DNA of 64,000 bases from Ananas comosus (taxonomy: Eukaryota > Streptophyta > Magnoliopsida > Poales > Bromeliaceae), in the NCBI RefSeq assembly GCF_001540865.1, contig NC_033629.1, positions 5,078,511-5,142,510 on the forward strand, in the 5' to 3' direction. Below the pieces are notes generated by a model that saw nothing but the letters and a program-made list of their open reading frames with translations, searched no databases and was not told the DNA's origin. Every line of letters starts with the position of its first letter. The stretch's first letter is position 1. The position numbers were made by a program, and so were the translations under genes. Shown one piece after another: positions 10,520 through 24,100 of the stretch.

Positions 10520-13500
10520 CTGCAGATTATAGAACGAAAAAAACATCATAATATTTAGGGACTTTTGATTGTATACATAAAAATTATAGAGACCGTCTCA
10601 ACTATTAGCCATTTTGAACTAAACAAGCAAATTCTTTTTAATATTACATCGCAACTTTTGCTTATTTTGATTTATTTACTTCTAGTAACTAATACATTCA
10701 ATTAAACTTGAGTTAATGGATCTATTTAAGAAAATTAATCAACAGCTATGAACTAAGTAGGTCCAATCCAGAAAATAACGGGATCGCGACGTAAGAACAG
10801 TGATGAAAAATCTGGTCTGATTATTTTGTTCGAAATAAAATTTAGGTTTGGCTCCGAACATGATATTATACGACAAAGTGAGTGATCAATCATTCCAAGT
10901 CCTAATAATATTTAAAAAAATATGAAAAGTCAATTTTTACTAATTTATTTGCTCATATTTAAATAAGCTATTTAAAAATGTAATTCATAATATCAAAGGT
11001 TGTAATATATGACTTTAGTATACAAAATTTTGTTCAAATTGTGAATTATAGATATTTCTTTTTTCTTCTTTCTAAGTTTACATAAAAAAATCAAGTTGAA
11101 CTTGGTTTCAGTAGGATGATATAATTTTGAATTCGGTTCGTGTTCAAACTATTTGCCGAAAAGAAATACAGGGAAGCTTTTATTGATCAAGAATTGAAGT
11201 TACAATAGCTGGAGCCTCAAGAGTTTTAATTTGATCAGGTTATTCGCTGTGACTTAAGCTCTATTAAGTTCGCTAAACTTAGATGGACTAGACATGATTG
11301 ATCTTTGGCTCAAAACTGAGGAAGTTCAAGGATATAAGATTTTGGCGTAAATCTTTATGCAGCCAAAATGTCAGGAAAGCAAGCAACTATTAAAGCTATC
11401 AAAGCTACTGCTAAAACTATCGAAGGTATTGCTCAACCTTTGATTCGAATAACAAAACTAAACTACTCTACTTTCGATCGAAAGACGGAAAATACCACTG
11501 CTCTAAAATTGCCTCAATAGATTGAGGCCCCAACTTTCGCCGACGAAGCTGAAAAAGATGCCTCGTCGCATGAAATGTCTCCTTCGACTCCTGCGCATCC
11601 ACCATACTTGGTTCATGTCGTGCGGTTAGGTCACTCGCAACTCGGAGGCAAATTATCTTAAACCTTGACAGTTCTTCTCGGCCTTAAAACTCTACGCGCT
11701 TTGCTTCGGATTTAACTAACAACCACATGTTGCTACCTGGCCAAAGATGATGCAACTTCCTCGATCTAATGGGTACTTTTTCAGCACCCAACCAACCTTC
11801 AGGCTTGCTTAATCTTTTTTCTCCAAATCAAATTAATAGTGAGGTTAATTCTTAGTTTTCCCTGGAGACTTGACTTGTCTGCCGAAACCTCCGTACATCG
11901 ACGCTTCGTACAAAAATTCTTCTCGCCACATGCGAATGATCTTCTTTCCTTCCTTTCCTCTTTGGCCAGTATGCTCACCATTAATGAGACTTGAGCCAGT
12001 AAAGAATCTTTATCTTGTACCATATATATATCCTCTTTCTCCCTGAAATGCCTCTCATAGCGATCGAGCACCCTACTGGCCTAGTTAGAATGGTCATTGG
12101 AGATTTTCTAGTCCCTCAGTCTGGTAGGGATCGCGACATAGCGGTTCCACTATCGCCTTCTATTCCTACTACCCTTATTGAATCGAAGGTTATCGGCCTA
12201 ACAATTTCCACATTGAAAGTTTCCAGATTGATTGTCCTGATAGCGAAACCCCTCGTTGAGAACTTATATTGATCAAGGGTTGAAGTTACAATAGGTAGAG
12301 CCTCAAGCATGCATTTCAAGCATTTCAACTGGCTGTGTCATGACCTTTATTAAATACGCAACGTTCGACTGCTTGACTCAGATCGAACTTGGATGGACGG
12401 TACTCGATCGATCTTCGGCTCGTAACTATATAAGGAACTCCAAAGACTAAAATTTCGACATAAATCTCCCAATGGCCAAAATGTCAGGAAAGTAGGCAAC
12501 TACCGAAGACACTACTACCTTCGACCGGAATAAGAAAACTAAACTACTCTACTTTTGGTGAAAATATGGATAGTACTATTGCTTTAAAATCGCCTGGATC
12601 AATAGATTGATATTGTGTAAGAAGAGTTTCTTTTTATGATCATCTGCATAACATATATTTATATCCTCCATAGTCTGAACCCTAATCCGACTTTTCTAAT
12701 AAGCACGAATCTGTACTAGAAAGAGAATCGTGATAATTTCAATCGAATCTCCAAAAGATACGGGACGTTACCTCTTTCTAAAATTTTAACGGACCATATG
12801 AGACGACTAACATATCAAGCTAACGCAAACAAAAGTTGGAGTTCGAGTAACACTGAACAATCGATGTAAATAACATCAGCTATTGTCCGACCTGATTTTG
12901 ATTCAGAGGATTCTTTTTGAGTCCTAATTAAATAGGGCCGTTACCTAACCAAACATTCATAGATCCAAGATAACTTAAATCATGAAAAAAGAAACAAACA
13001 AACAAACAAACAAACAAAAATTATGTTAGCTAATCAAAAAAAGTTAAAGGAGTCTATTTTAATGTGGCGTAGAGTTAAGGGAACAATAAGTTAACATTGT
13101 TTTTTTTTCGCTTACAATGCGACATATTTGTTTACTAGTGAACTATATGCATTTAGTTCTATCAATATCGACTCGAGACAAAAATGGCTAGGGACTTTGC
13201 ACCTAATCCAATTGTATATTCATTAACATAATAATATATATAAATGAATTAAGAACATATATGGTTGTAGAAATATCTTATTCAGTATTTTTTTTTTTTA
13301 TTTATCCAAAAAATATATAGTACTTGATAGATGAGGAGTGTGTGATGAAGCGTCTACACGATACCAAGATCTTTTTAAGAAGAAAAAATTAAAATCCTAA
13401 TTGGCTAATTTTAATCATAGAATAAACTTTTTATGCCAAAAAAATCTATTATTAAATATTTAATTCTAACATCCAAATAGAGACAAAATTTAATTGTAAC

Positions 13501-15209
13501 ATATGCATGAGATCCTTTTTGTGAACTTTGTTAAGCAAACAATGACAAAACATATAGAATATGTGCAAGATGTAGATTTGCTAACAAACACCAACAGGGC
13601 CCAGTTCCATGGGTCAACATAATAAGTTGCACTTAAAAAGGGTTTTAAGTACTTCTAATTAAAAAATTTGTCTTAAGCTATGTCCAATTAATGTGCATGA
13701 TCAGCAACTACATCTAACCTTACGAAAGCATGATATAAAATTCGATCAATCTAATTATTATAATAATATTTGACTTTAGAACTTTGTTTTTTTTTTAAAC
13801 AACTAATTTTAAATGAATTCACGGATACCAAAACATGTAGGTTTGAGTCAAGTAATATATATTAGTACTTTGCTTATGTGGCTATTCTCCCTTAATCTAT
13901 AAATAAATAAATAAATATAGTTTGATAGTTTGTGCAGGTCTATGTTGATAATTATGCTTCTCATTCAGGAGTAATTTGTGAATATACCAACTATAATTAG
14001 TTCATAAGAACCCCTAAAATCTTAGAAATTTATGTTCACCTTTTCTATTTTTAATGCTACTGTAGGAAAGTGTATATATATATATATATGTTCTTGCATA
14101 TTATTTTATATAACTTTATAACACGAAAAAGAAAATTCTAGTTATCACAATTAAACACAAAAAAACCTATTTCCAATCCTACTACTATTTTAGATGTTAG
14201 GAAATAAAAAAATTGATTTTTCTTTTGTTTTGAGATTATGAAATACGAGCGATCAAAACAATTGTAGAATTTATCAGTAATTTCGATTAAGAAAAGAAAG
14301 TTGGCAAATTAGGCAGTAAAACACGGTCGTCATTCCGAATAAATCCAAAATATTTAAAAAATTAACAAATTAGGTAATAAAATTAAACTTCACTAAGCAA
14401 GTTGTTATTTAATTAGCATCTAAACATATGAATTGAGCTCCTATGCTTTTAAAAGTACCAAGTTATTGGTGCTTGTAGATTTTTAGCCATTGGATTAAGA
14501 GATATGCGGTTAGGATGATGTGGGCCCTATAGGATTGAGTGGGTGGTTGGTTGAATAGTATAATCTAATGGTTGAAAATGATCCGAGGAGTAGATCTAAC
14601 GGTAAAAAACTTACAAACACTAAGTGCTTGGTGCTTTTACAAGCACCATAGCTGGACTCCTAAACATATATCCAATTTACGACTCAAAAATTATTTTAAA
14701 ATTTTTAGATTAAGAAAAATCTCCTAATTTGCTTAATAAATTTTATATAATTTTATTACATTACTTATAAATAATTTTACTTACAAATTCATTTTCATAA
14801 ATTTATAGCTCAATTCAACAATTATTCTAAATGGCTAGATCTATTTAATATACCGACAAAATATAAGGAAATAATTAATATAATAATAATTTTTTGAAAA
14901 GCGCTAAAGGGTAAGAAGGCTTTTTATAAGAGTGTTGCTGCAGGTACTCTAGAATGTATCTTACAATACTATTGATGGTTTATCAATATTATATTTATTA
15001 TATTATATCCTATGTATTAATTTCTAAATCCAAAACATCATAATTTAATCTAAGCATCATCTATGTATTATTATGCCCTCTAATTCCTTCAAATGTATAA
15101 ACCTACACATCTATCTATACATCTATATAAAAGCTCAATTCCTAATGCTGGTATGAAGATCTTTTTTCTATTTTGGACTAAGTAGAATCTAAGCTTTAAC
15201 CAAAACTAT

Positions 15210-15256
<47 letters not shown>

Positions 15257-18200
15257 ATATAATATATAATATATATCTAGTCAGTGCACGTGCGTTGGCA
15301 CGTATAGATTTTTTTAATATAATTAAATAAATTAATAAATTAGTGAATAAATAATATTATATTAAATAGTAATGTCAGATTTAAAAAATTATAAAATATT
15401 ACAAACTAGAACAAAATACTGGATAGAAAATATAGTAAAATAAAACTGTAAATTTGAACATCCATACATGAAAATAGTTTAGATTAAATGAAGTAAAAAA
15501 AGAGAGTTAAATTCATTCTATTTGTTGCTTAGTTGTCGTCATTGATGATCATTTTTTTTTTAAAGCGAGAAAACTTTGACTCGGTGATATTCATCACTGA
15601 AGCTTCGTCATCGTCTTCAAGAATTTTTTATGAGTATAATTTTAGAAAAAAAATCTTACTTCTTATTGATTCGAATTTATATTTTCATTTTGCTATATTT
15701 TCTATATATAATACTTATGTGTATTTTGTTAAAGTTTGTAATATTTTATATGGGTACCTCTCAATTGAGTTATGAAATTTTGTTAGAAAGAAAAAAACAA
15801 CTATTAGTTGAACAAAATAAAACTTTCGATTGTATTCCTAGAAATATTAATGGTCAGATGTAATCAATTGTTGTTACAAATAAATGTCAAGTATAAAGCA
15901 AAAGTTTTATTAAAATAACAAGATAAAAGTGATAATTAATTAAGGCTAAATTACAGAAAATTCCTATCAAAATTTGATTTTCACATTCCCCCTGTCATTT
16001 AAAAACCTACACTTTGCCCTTTTGTAAAATGAAAAATTCACTTCACCCCTGCCGTTAGTGATCGTTAGGTTCTGTTTATAAAATATTATTATATATATTT
16101 TTATGTCAAAAATGCCCTCAGCCTTCTCTCCTGTTGCCAAAAATGATGAGGGCAAAATGGTTATTTTGTATCACAGTTTACACCATACCTCTTATGACTA
16201 TTTTTATTTTACAACGGAGCAAAGTGTAAGTTTTAAATGACAGGGAAAAAGTAAAAAATCGGATTTTGACAGGGAGGTTTTATATAATTTAGCCATTAAT
16301 TAATATTTATATAATATTTTAGAGAAACTTAATTTACAAAGTGAAAGCAAGTTACTATGCAACTAATTCATCAAATCATCGAAAAATATGAAAGTAAATT
16401 AAAAAAGATTACTACAAGTACAATTTATTCGTATACAATTCACGTCAAATATAAGTAAATAATCATTTTAAAAAATTCAAAAAAGTCATATTAACAAAAA
16501 AAATTTAAACAAATAATTTTACAAAACTACTGTTCAGTAAGTGTATGAAGACCAATTAAATAAACATCACTCAAATTGATTGAAATTCACAATAATATTT
16601 AGAAATTATTTTTCTAATAGTTCTTTTCTCTTCAAATTAAAGTTCTAATTAATGTCATTGCCCATGGCAACTAAATAATAAAAAAAAAAATAGAGAAATA
16701 ATAAAAATAAATAATTTACAAATATTTAATAATTATTAATTGCATTTATTTAAAGTGTACACTTTTTTATTCAACCTCTTTATTTTTTTAAGAAATCTCT
16801 TTCTTTCTTGGGACAAAATAATATCTCCTCAATCTCTTCGTTTCTTAAAGAATATCCTCGTTTTTTTAGAGAAGATACATTTTCGCCAAAACTTTAACTC
16901 CTGTTTCTTGGAGTTTTTTCATATCTTGGAGAAGATACATCTCGATTCTTCACCACTTTATCGGTGCCAAGACGATGAAGAAATCAAATATTAAATTTTT
17001 TATTTCTTTATTAATTAAAAAAGTTCTAATATTTTTTTGTAGAAGAAAATATTTAAACCTCGTCATTTCTCCTATATTGAAAGATAAAAGGATTGACATA
17101 TTTTTTTTTTTCTCTACTAATTGAAGAAACTATAAACTATTCATTTCTATGAGCACATACATTTCTTGGCACTACCGGAAGAATAAAGGTTGTTGAGCCA
17201 TATATATAAAGCACAATCATTCTAATTTATAAATTTAAAATACAATTAAAACCTCTATAATATGTATTATTAGAATAAACTATTTATAAAAAATTTATTA
17301 AAAAATTATTTTAAAATTTAAAATTAATAATAAATTATCTACTATTTTTTTAATATTGGCTATAGAGAATATCATACACAAGATGAATATTCTTTTCAAT
17401 AAATCTTTTACTTCCTATCAATAATAGAGGATGGAAAAATGTCCACAACATCAATCATGAGCTAATAAACTTTATCTATCAGAATTTAAATTTAAATCCA
17501 AACAATCAAACAAATTATGTTTATCTATTTTGTGATTTTGCATTTAAATTTTACATCACTGATTTTTAAAGGTTAACTCTGGTACACTACATTTTTGTTT
17601 GTAGTTCCTCAACGAATTTCGCAATGTAATTTATGAGTTTATTGAACAAAATCATAATATATTTTGTATAACAAGAGAAGGAAAAATGTATTTAAATTTA
17701 AGTCCAAACAATTCAAAAAATTATATTTATCTATTATATGATTTCACATATTTAAACTTTGCTTTATTAATTTTCAGAAATGAACTTACTACACTATATT
17801 TTTTCTCTTTCATGATCAAATTTGTCTTTTAATTTAAATTTTCTTGTAAAAGTAAAATTAAGGTTATATTTTTAACCTTAAGACAATAATTGAAGTTTAG
17901 TGTTTTGTAAAATTTTATAAATATCTAATTTAATATAATTTTCTATATTATGGTTGACCTGGAACTTAGAGGGGTCGCGGATAGGACCAATATAACACGA
18001 TAAATACTCGACCGCCGTAGAATCCACCACGTCGAACTCGAGCACACTCACCCGCTATCGGATCCACCAACACAATGTTGAGTAACACTCTCCTCTTACA
18101 GAAAATCCACCTAAGAGATAGGACGAAGAAGAAATCTTATTCTCAAATAAAAGTGAAACTTCAACTTAACTTAACTTGCTTTCATTATAAAATCATTACT

Positions 18201-20332
18201 TATTTATAGGCTCTCAAATAACCCTTTATCTTCTCTATACATTAATCACCTTTAATTTATGAAAAAAATAAATACACTTTTAGGAATACTAAAAGACACA
18301 CACAATTCTAGACTATCATAACTCATTTTAAGAAAACAAAAAGACAATTATAGAAAAACAAAGGAACACTTATTTCAAAACGAACATTTATTAGCAATTA
18401 ATGACTTCATCATCAACTTAGGAACGGTGTCAATTGTGATTTATAATTTAATTATACACCATTGTAATGAATATCTAGATAGTAGTTAGTTGACTTTTAT
18501 TTTTTATTTTCTAAATAAATATATTTTTTGGAAAAAGAAAACTCCAAACAATTCAACAAATAATATTATCTGTTTTATGATTTGCATATTTAAACTTTGT
18601 TTAATAGTTTTAAGAAATTAACTTTACTACACTATATTTTTTTTCACCTTCATCATCATAATTCGTCATTTAATTTAAAATTTTGTTGGTACAAAAGTGT
18701 AATTGAAGGTTATATAGTTAAGACACTAATTGAAGTTTAGTATTTTTGTAAAATTTTAAATATTTTTTAAAATGATATAGAGAATTTAATGAAAAATAAG
18801 AAATTGCTCTAATTTAAAATAATTTTCAACATTATAGTTATTTATAAGTTAATTATATAACATTAATAATTATACTCAAATAATAATTAGTTGACTATAA
18901 GTTTTTTAGAATTTTGAGAATAAATGAATTTTAGTTATGAAAGAGAGAAAAAGTACTGCTGTTCTTAAAAAAATTTGAAAGTTTTGTGTACTTAATTTTT
19001 TTTTGAAAAGTTCTGGGCATAATAATAAATTTTAATTCTTGTTAATAGTGGCGTTCATCTAATCATATTAAGTTTTAAAATTTTATATTATTATTTATAA
19101 TTTAATTATATAAATTTATTGTTAATATTCACTAATAATAAATTACTAAGATATTTATTGTTAATATTCATACAAATAAATTACCAAGATACCCTTGGTA
19201 GGACGGGGTGAGGAAAACCACCAAATATATTTGTTTATAGTTAATATCAAGATATATGGAGTAGGGCTACTACTCTTATGAGTATTGAGCACTTCGTACT
19301 CATAAGTTTTTTCAATGATAGGGCTTCCAAATCGACGACCCACTACGTTAAATATAAACTAGAGTATTTGAAACTTCTAAAAAATAAATTTCATAATTTT
19401 TCGAAATCATAATAAAGTCCATCAAACGGGCATAAATGAACGGTCAAAATCAAACGACATCCTAAAAATGAATGATCGATCATTCAATTTAAGATCGGAG
19501 TTATTGATCTTTATCTAGGCAGTGAATAGAATTTTCCATCAAAAATTCAACTTATTCCAATTCCTTTACGCCGTCAAACTAGCAAGTCTCTCATACCGCC
19601 GTTAAAAATTGTCAATTTTGTGAGCTTTTGATCGTAAGTAAATGATATCGAAAAATTATGAATTTTGATATCTAAAGTTTTAATGCTCTAGATAATGTTT
19701 AACGGTATGGATCGTCGATTCGGAGCTTTATCATCGAAAACAACTTATAATTACGAGGCGATCGTACTCATAAGAGTATAGTAGCCGGACTCTATATATA
19801 TTATATAATTATGCAAATTTTTGCCATTCTCCATTCTTACGGCTCTCTTTCTTTCTCTTTTCATCTCCCCGCCATATATTTTTATAGAGTTAATTGCATG
19901 CAGATTCCCATGAAAATATAGTGAATTGCAAATTATTTCTATAAAGTTCAACTTTCATAGTTATCCTATAAAAGTCCTAATGTTTTCAGATATATCCCTG
20001 CTGTTAGAATTCGTTAGAAAGTTTAATTAACTATAGGTTAATATATCCACCAGTTAATTTTTTATATTTTTACCTTTTATATATATACTGTTATAACTTT
20101 TGGAGAGACATATTTGTGATCGCAAAATTGAAAATATGAACAGTTTTCTAACGGTTCTCTAATAATAAATCAGCGGATATATCTAAAAATATTAGAATTT
20201 CTACAGAAATAATTTATGAAATTGAACTTTACAGAAATATATTTGTAATTCACTATATTTGCGGGAATCTGTATGCAATTAACTCTTTTTTATATGTATA
20301 ATTTTAAACTATTATCAATATAATCGATGATG

Positions 20333-20374
<42 letters not shown>

Positions 20375-20920
20375 CTATGAGAGAGAGAGAGAGAGAAAGC
20401 TACTCCTATACTATCTATAGTACCGGCTCCGGTACTATAGTCCTGTTTTCGATCTTAGGTTGTTCAAATAAACATCCACACCGTTAAAACTGATCTAGGA
20501 TATTTAAAGTTTTTAGAAATAAAATTTTATATTTTTTCGACATAGTTTACTTTGAATCAAACGATTTCAAAATTGTCAATTTTCAATGGCTACTATGACG
20601 AGTTTGGAGTTTAACGGTGTGAAAAATTTAAATTTCTTTCAAATTTTGATAGAAATTACTTTAAACTATCTAGATTAAAGTTAACATTCTTGATCTTGAA
20701 TTTAAAAGTCTATACTCAAATTTAAAGATTATTTAATTTCCACCGTCCATTTTAATATAATTTATTTACTAAGTAAAACATGTCGAAAAAAATTAAAATT
20801 TTATTTCTAAGAACTTCATATACCCTAAATCATATTTCACAGTGTGGATCGTTAATTGAACACCCTAAGATCGAAAACAAGAGTATAGCATCGAGCTCCG
20901 GATTATAGATAGTATAAGGC

Positions 20921-20980
<60 letters not shown>

Positions 20981-21150
20981 TATATTATATCATATCATAT
21001 TACTATGGGATTACTCCTTGAAAGTTATAATTTAGCCCCAAAAATTATCACACGTGTCCATGCCCATGCGTGTGCAGGACTACTAACAAGAGTCCACGTG
21101 TCAATCAATATCTACACGTGCCAACCAATCATATACGAGCACGTGTGTGT

Positions 21151-21191
<41 letters not shown>

Positions 21192-24100
21192 CACACTTAC
21201 GAGCAGTAGGGCGCGCCAAAAGGCTTAAAAGACGCTGCGGACGCCACACCAACCTTTTCTCCCGCCATCTTCGTCCCTTTCCCGCCACCAGACCTGCTCT
21301 TCCTGTTTACAAAAAAATAAAAATAAAAAAAAATAAAATTTGGTTTTCAAAATAAAATATATTAATATAGCTAATAATATTATGCTCTTTAAAAGGAAAA
21401 AAATAAAATAAAAACACTTAAAAAAGGAGCCTTTAATAATAATTGTTAATTTTTACTAGATAAAAATATATATAGTAGGGCTCATGTGATTTTAAAAGTA
21501 TAAAAATATCTGTGCTTTTGATTTTTTTAGCCGTCGTCTGATCGCCTTATAATCCATACAGCACTAATAACGAAGACTTAACCGGGCATTTCGCTGGCAT
21601 TTCGTTCAGTAGTGCTGCACGAAACTTGACACAATCCGATAATTAAAAAATCACAGGTAAAATTATTTATGTGCTTTGAGCTGAAATACTATTAATAATA
21701 TGATACATTAGTAACTCAACTATAGACCATTCAGAAATAACCCCCTCAAGTACATTATTTTTTATTGAGACTTTTCCAACTTTTAACCTTTTTAGAGCTA
21801 AATGATTGTGGCCAAGCAACTAAAAGTGTCAAATTAATTGATTGTTATATCAAATTTAATAGCTTAGACTATTTTTTTAAGTGCATAAAACTAAATAAGT
21901 GAACTAATAATAATAGCTGGTTAAGTCACCAAATTTAATAAAGTAACTAATTTGAATTTAATTTAAAAATCAATATCTTAAAAAAAATTGTCTATAATAA
22001 AATTTTAAAAGTAAGAGTTGTATTTCAAATAGCATTCATTGAGGGAGCTAGTCTGCATCCACTGGTGCCTTTTTGCTGTGTGACAGTGAGAATTACTACT
22101 ATTATTATTATACACTAAAAAAATCACGTAAAATGACACACAATATATATAGAATACAAAATGCAAAGACCAAAAAAGACAAAAAAAAATTTACAACCTT
22201 CATTTAAAAAAGAAAAGAAAAGACAAAAAGCAATGATTAGAACAGTGACAGATGCTATTTTTACACCTATTTATATGGTGCAAAGTTTGCACTCTACTAA
22301 TTATGCAAATTTCATTATTTTTTACTAGCTTTATTAAATTTCTTTTTAATATAAAAAATTTACATGAAAAAAATTTGTGAAGCCTACAATGAGCTGATAT
22401 ATAATTTACAGCTATAAGTAGGAGTACAAAAAAACAGTATTTTCCTAAATAGATTGCGAAATGCTACTTGCATATTTTTAAAAAAAAAAAAAAAAGTTAA
22501 AATATATATTTTTATATATCAATATAAAATATTTTCTTATGCAGAAAAAATTATAAATTTTTAAAAATAATATTTAATTCAGAGGCTTTTGCCGATTTGT
22601 AAATTTATTTTATTATAAATTTTAGAATTATAAATAAAATATTTTTAAAATTTTAAAAAGTAGATTAGATATTGTTATCTCTGTAATTTACTCACCGGGA
22701 GTCGTAACGGCGGCCTTCCAAATTTGTCCGCCGGCGAGCAGCCAGCTGCGATCCATCTCCGCCGATGCCGCTGCTCCGCTCGCGCCGGCTGACTGGCCGC
22801 AGCGCCGCGTCGTTGGTCTCGACGGCGCGGCAGGTGAGGATGCTGCGGAGCGCGTGGGACGCCCGGCGCAGGCTCCGGCTCTGGCTCCGCCTTTCTGATT
22901 CCCCCGCCATCCTCTCTCCTCTCTCCTTCTCCTTCTCCTCCTCTATCTGCTGCTGCTGCACCGCCTCTCGGGCGTCGATCTTGAACACCGCGCTGCGTCG
23001 TTGAGCCGCAGACTCGTCCGACGAGTCCCGCGGTGGCGGCGGCGGCAGTGGCGGAGGATTCAGTGACAACACCTCGTCATCCTCCGCTGCCTCGATCCAG
23101 ACTGTCTCCGCCGGATTCGGATTCGGATTCGGGTTCGGATTCGGATTCAGCTTTTCTGCTGCTGCTGCTGTTGTTGCTGGTGCTGCTTCTTCTTTAGTTT
23201 CTTCTTTCTCCTCCTCGTCTTCCTCCGCTGCAGCAGCCACCCTCGAACTTTTCTCACCTTTTTTTTTAAAAAAAAAATAAAAACAAAAAAATAACGCTCG
23301 ACATTTTTAAGCACCACCCAATCATACATGCATACATAAACTATTCTAATGAATTAAAGCTAAATTAAGGGAATAATAATAATAGGAATAGTAATAATAA
23401 TGCTTACTGAAAGAAGAAGAAGAAGAAGAAGAAGGAGGAAAGGGTTGGGCGTTAATGGCGGCGGCGGTGGTGGTGGTGGTGGTGGGGTGGAGAGGGCGAT
23501 GGGGGATGAGTTCGGAGCCTTTGAGGACGTATTCGTTGTCGGAGATCGGGGTGATGAGATCGTCGTCCGTCAGATCCTGCCATACGTATCCGCTCCTATA
23601 CCTTCTGTAAAATAATTAAATCAATAAATAAATAATTTACCCTTTTTTAAAATTAAGAAAAAAAAAATTAAAAAAAAAAAAGAAGAAGAAAAGGAGGAGG
23701 AATTGAATTGATGGAACGAACCTCTTGTAAGACCAGGCAAAGGAGTCCGCCATGTCCTTCCCCCTCAATTCCGATAGCCACCTCTTCACATCTATATATC
23801 CAAAATATATATAATATTATAATATAATAATATTAAAGTCTAATTAAAACCGGTCTCGTATGCGAATACCGTATTTGTTTCTGTACGTAATATTGCGTTC
23901 AGCATATTACTATCAGTCGGTTATAATATATTTTCTGCAGTCCTACCGAAGAACGCAGAAACATATCTCTATATATTTTTTTTCTCAACTCCATTTTATC
24001 TAATAACATTAGATAGACTTCAATACCAAACTAAACCTTAATTAATGACAAAGCGCAAAATGAGTCGAAATTGCGGGGATGGTACCGCATACCGCGGAGG

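Noticed and set aside
12015..12328. Overlapping frames within the TRIM-like element
   Set aside because: No gag or other retroelement motif could be recognised; both strands are open by chance.
15533..15863. Two overlapping frames of 77-80 codons
   Set aside because: They are AT-rich chance frames in the SOSEKI intron without conserved motifs.
21005..21355. Frame of 116 codons at the G-box island
   Set aside because: It runs through the GA tract as Glu-Arg repeats and has no recognisable domain. The region looks regulatory or random, not coding.
22765..23004. Plus-strand frame over the SOSEKI exon
   Set aside because: It is the GC-rich opposite strand of a conserved exon, with no conserved content of its own.
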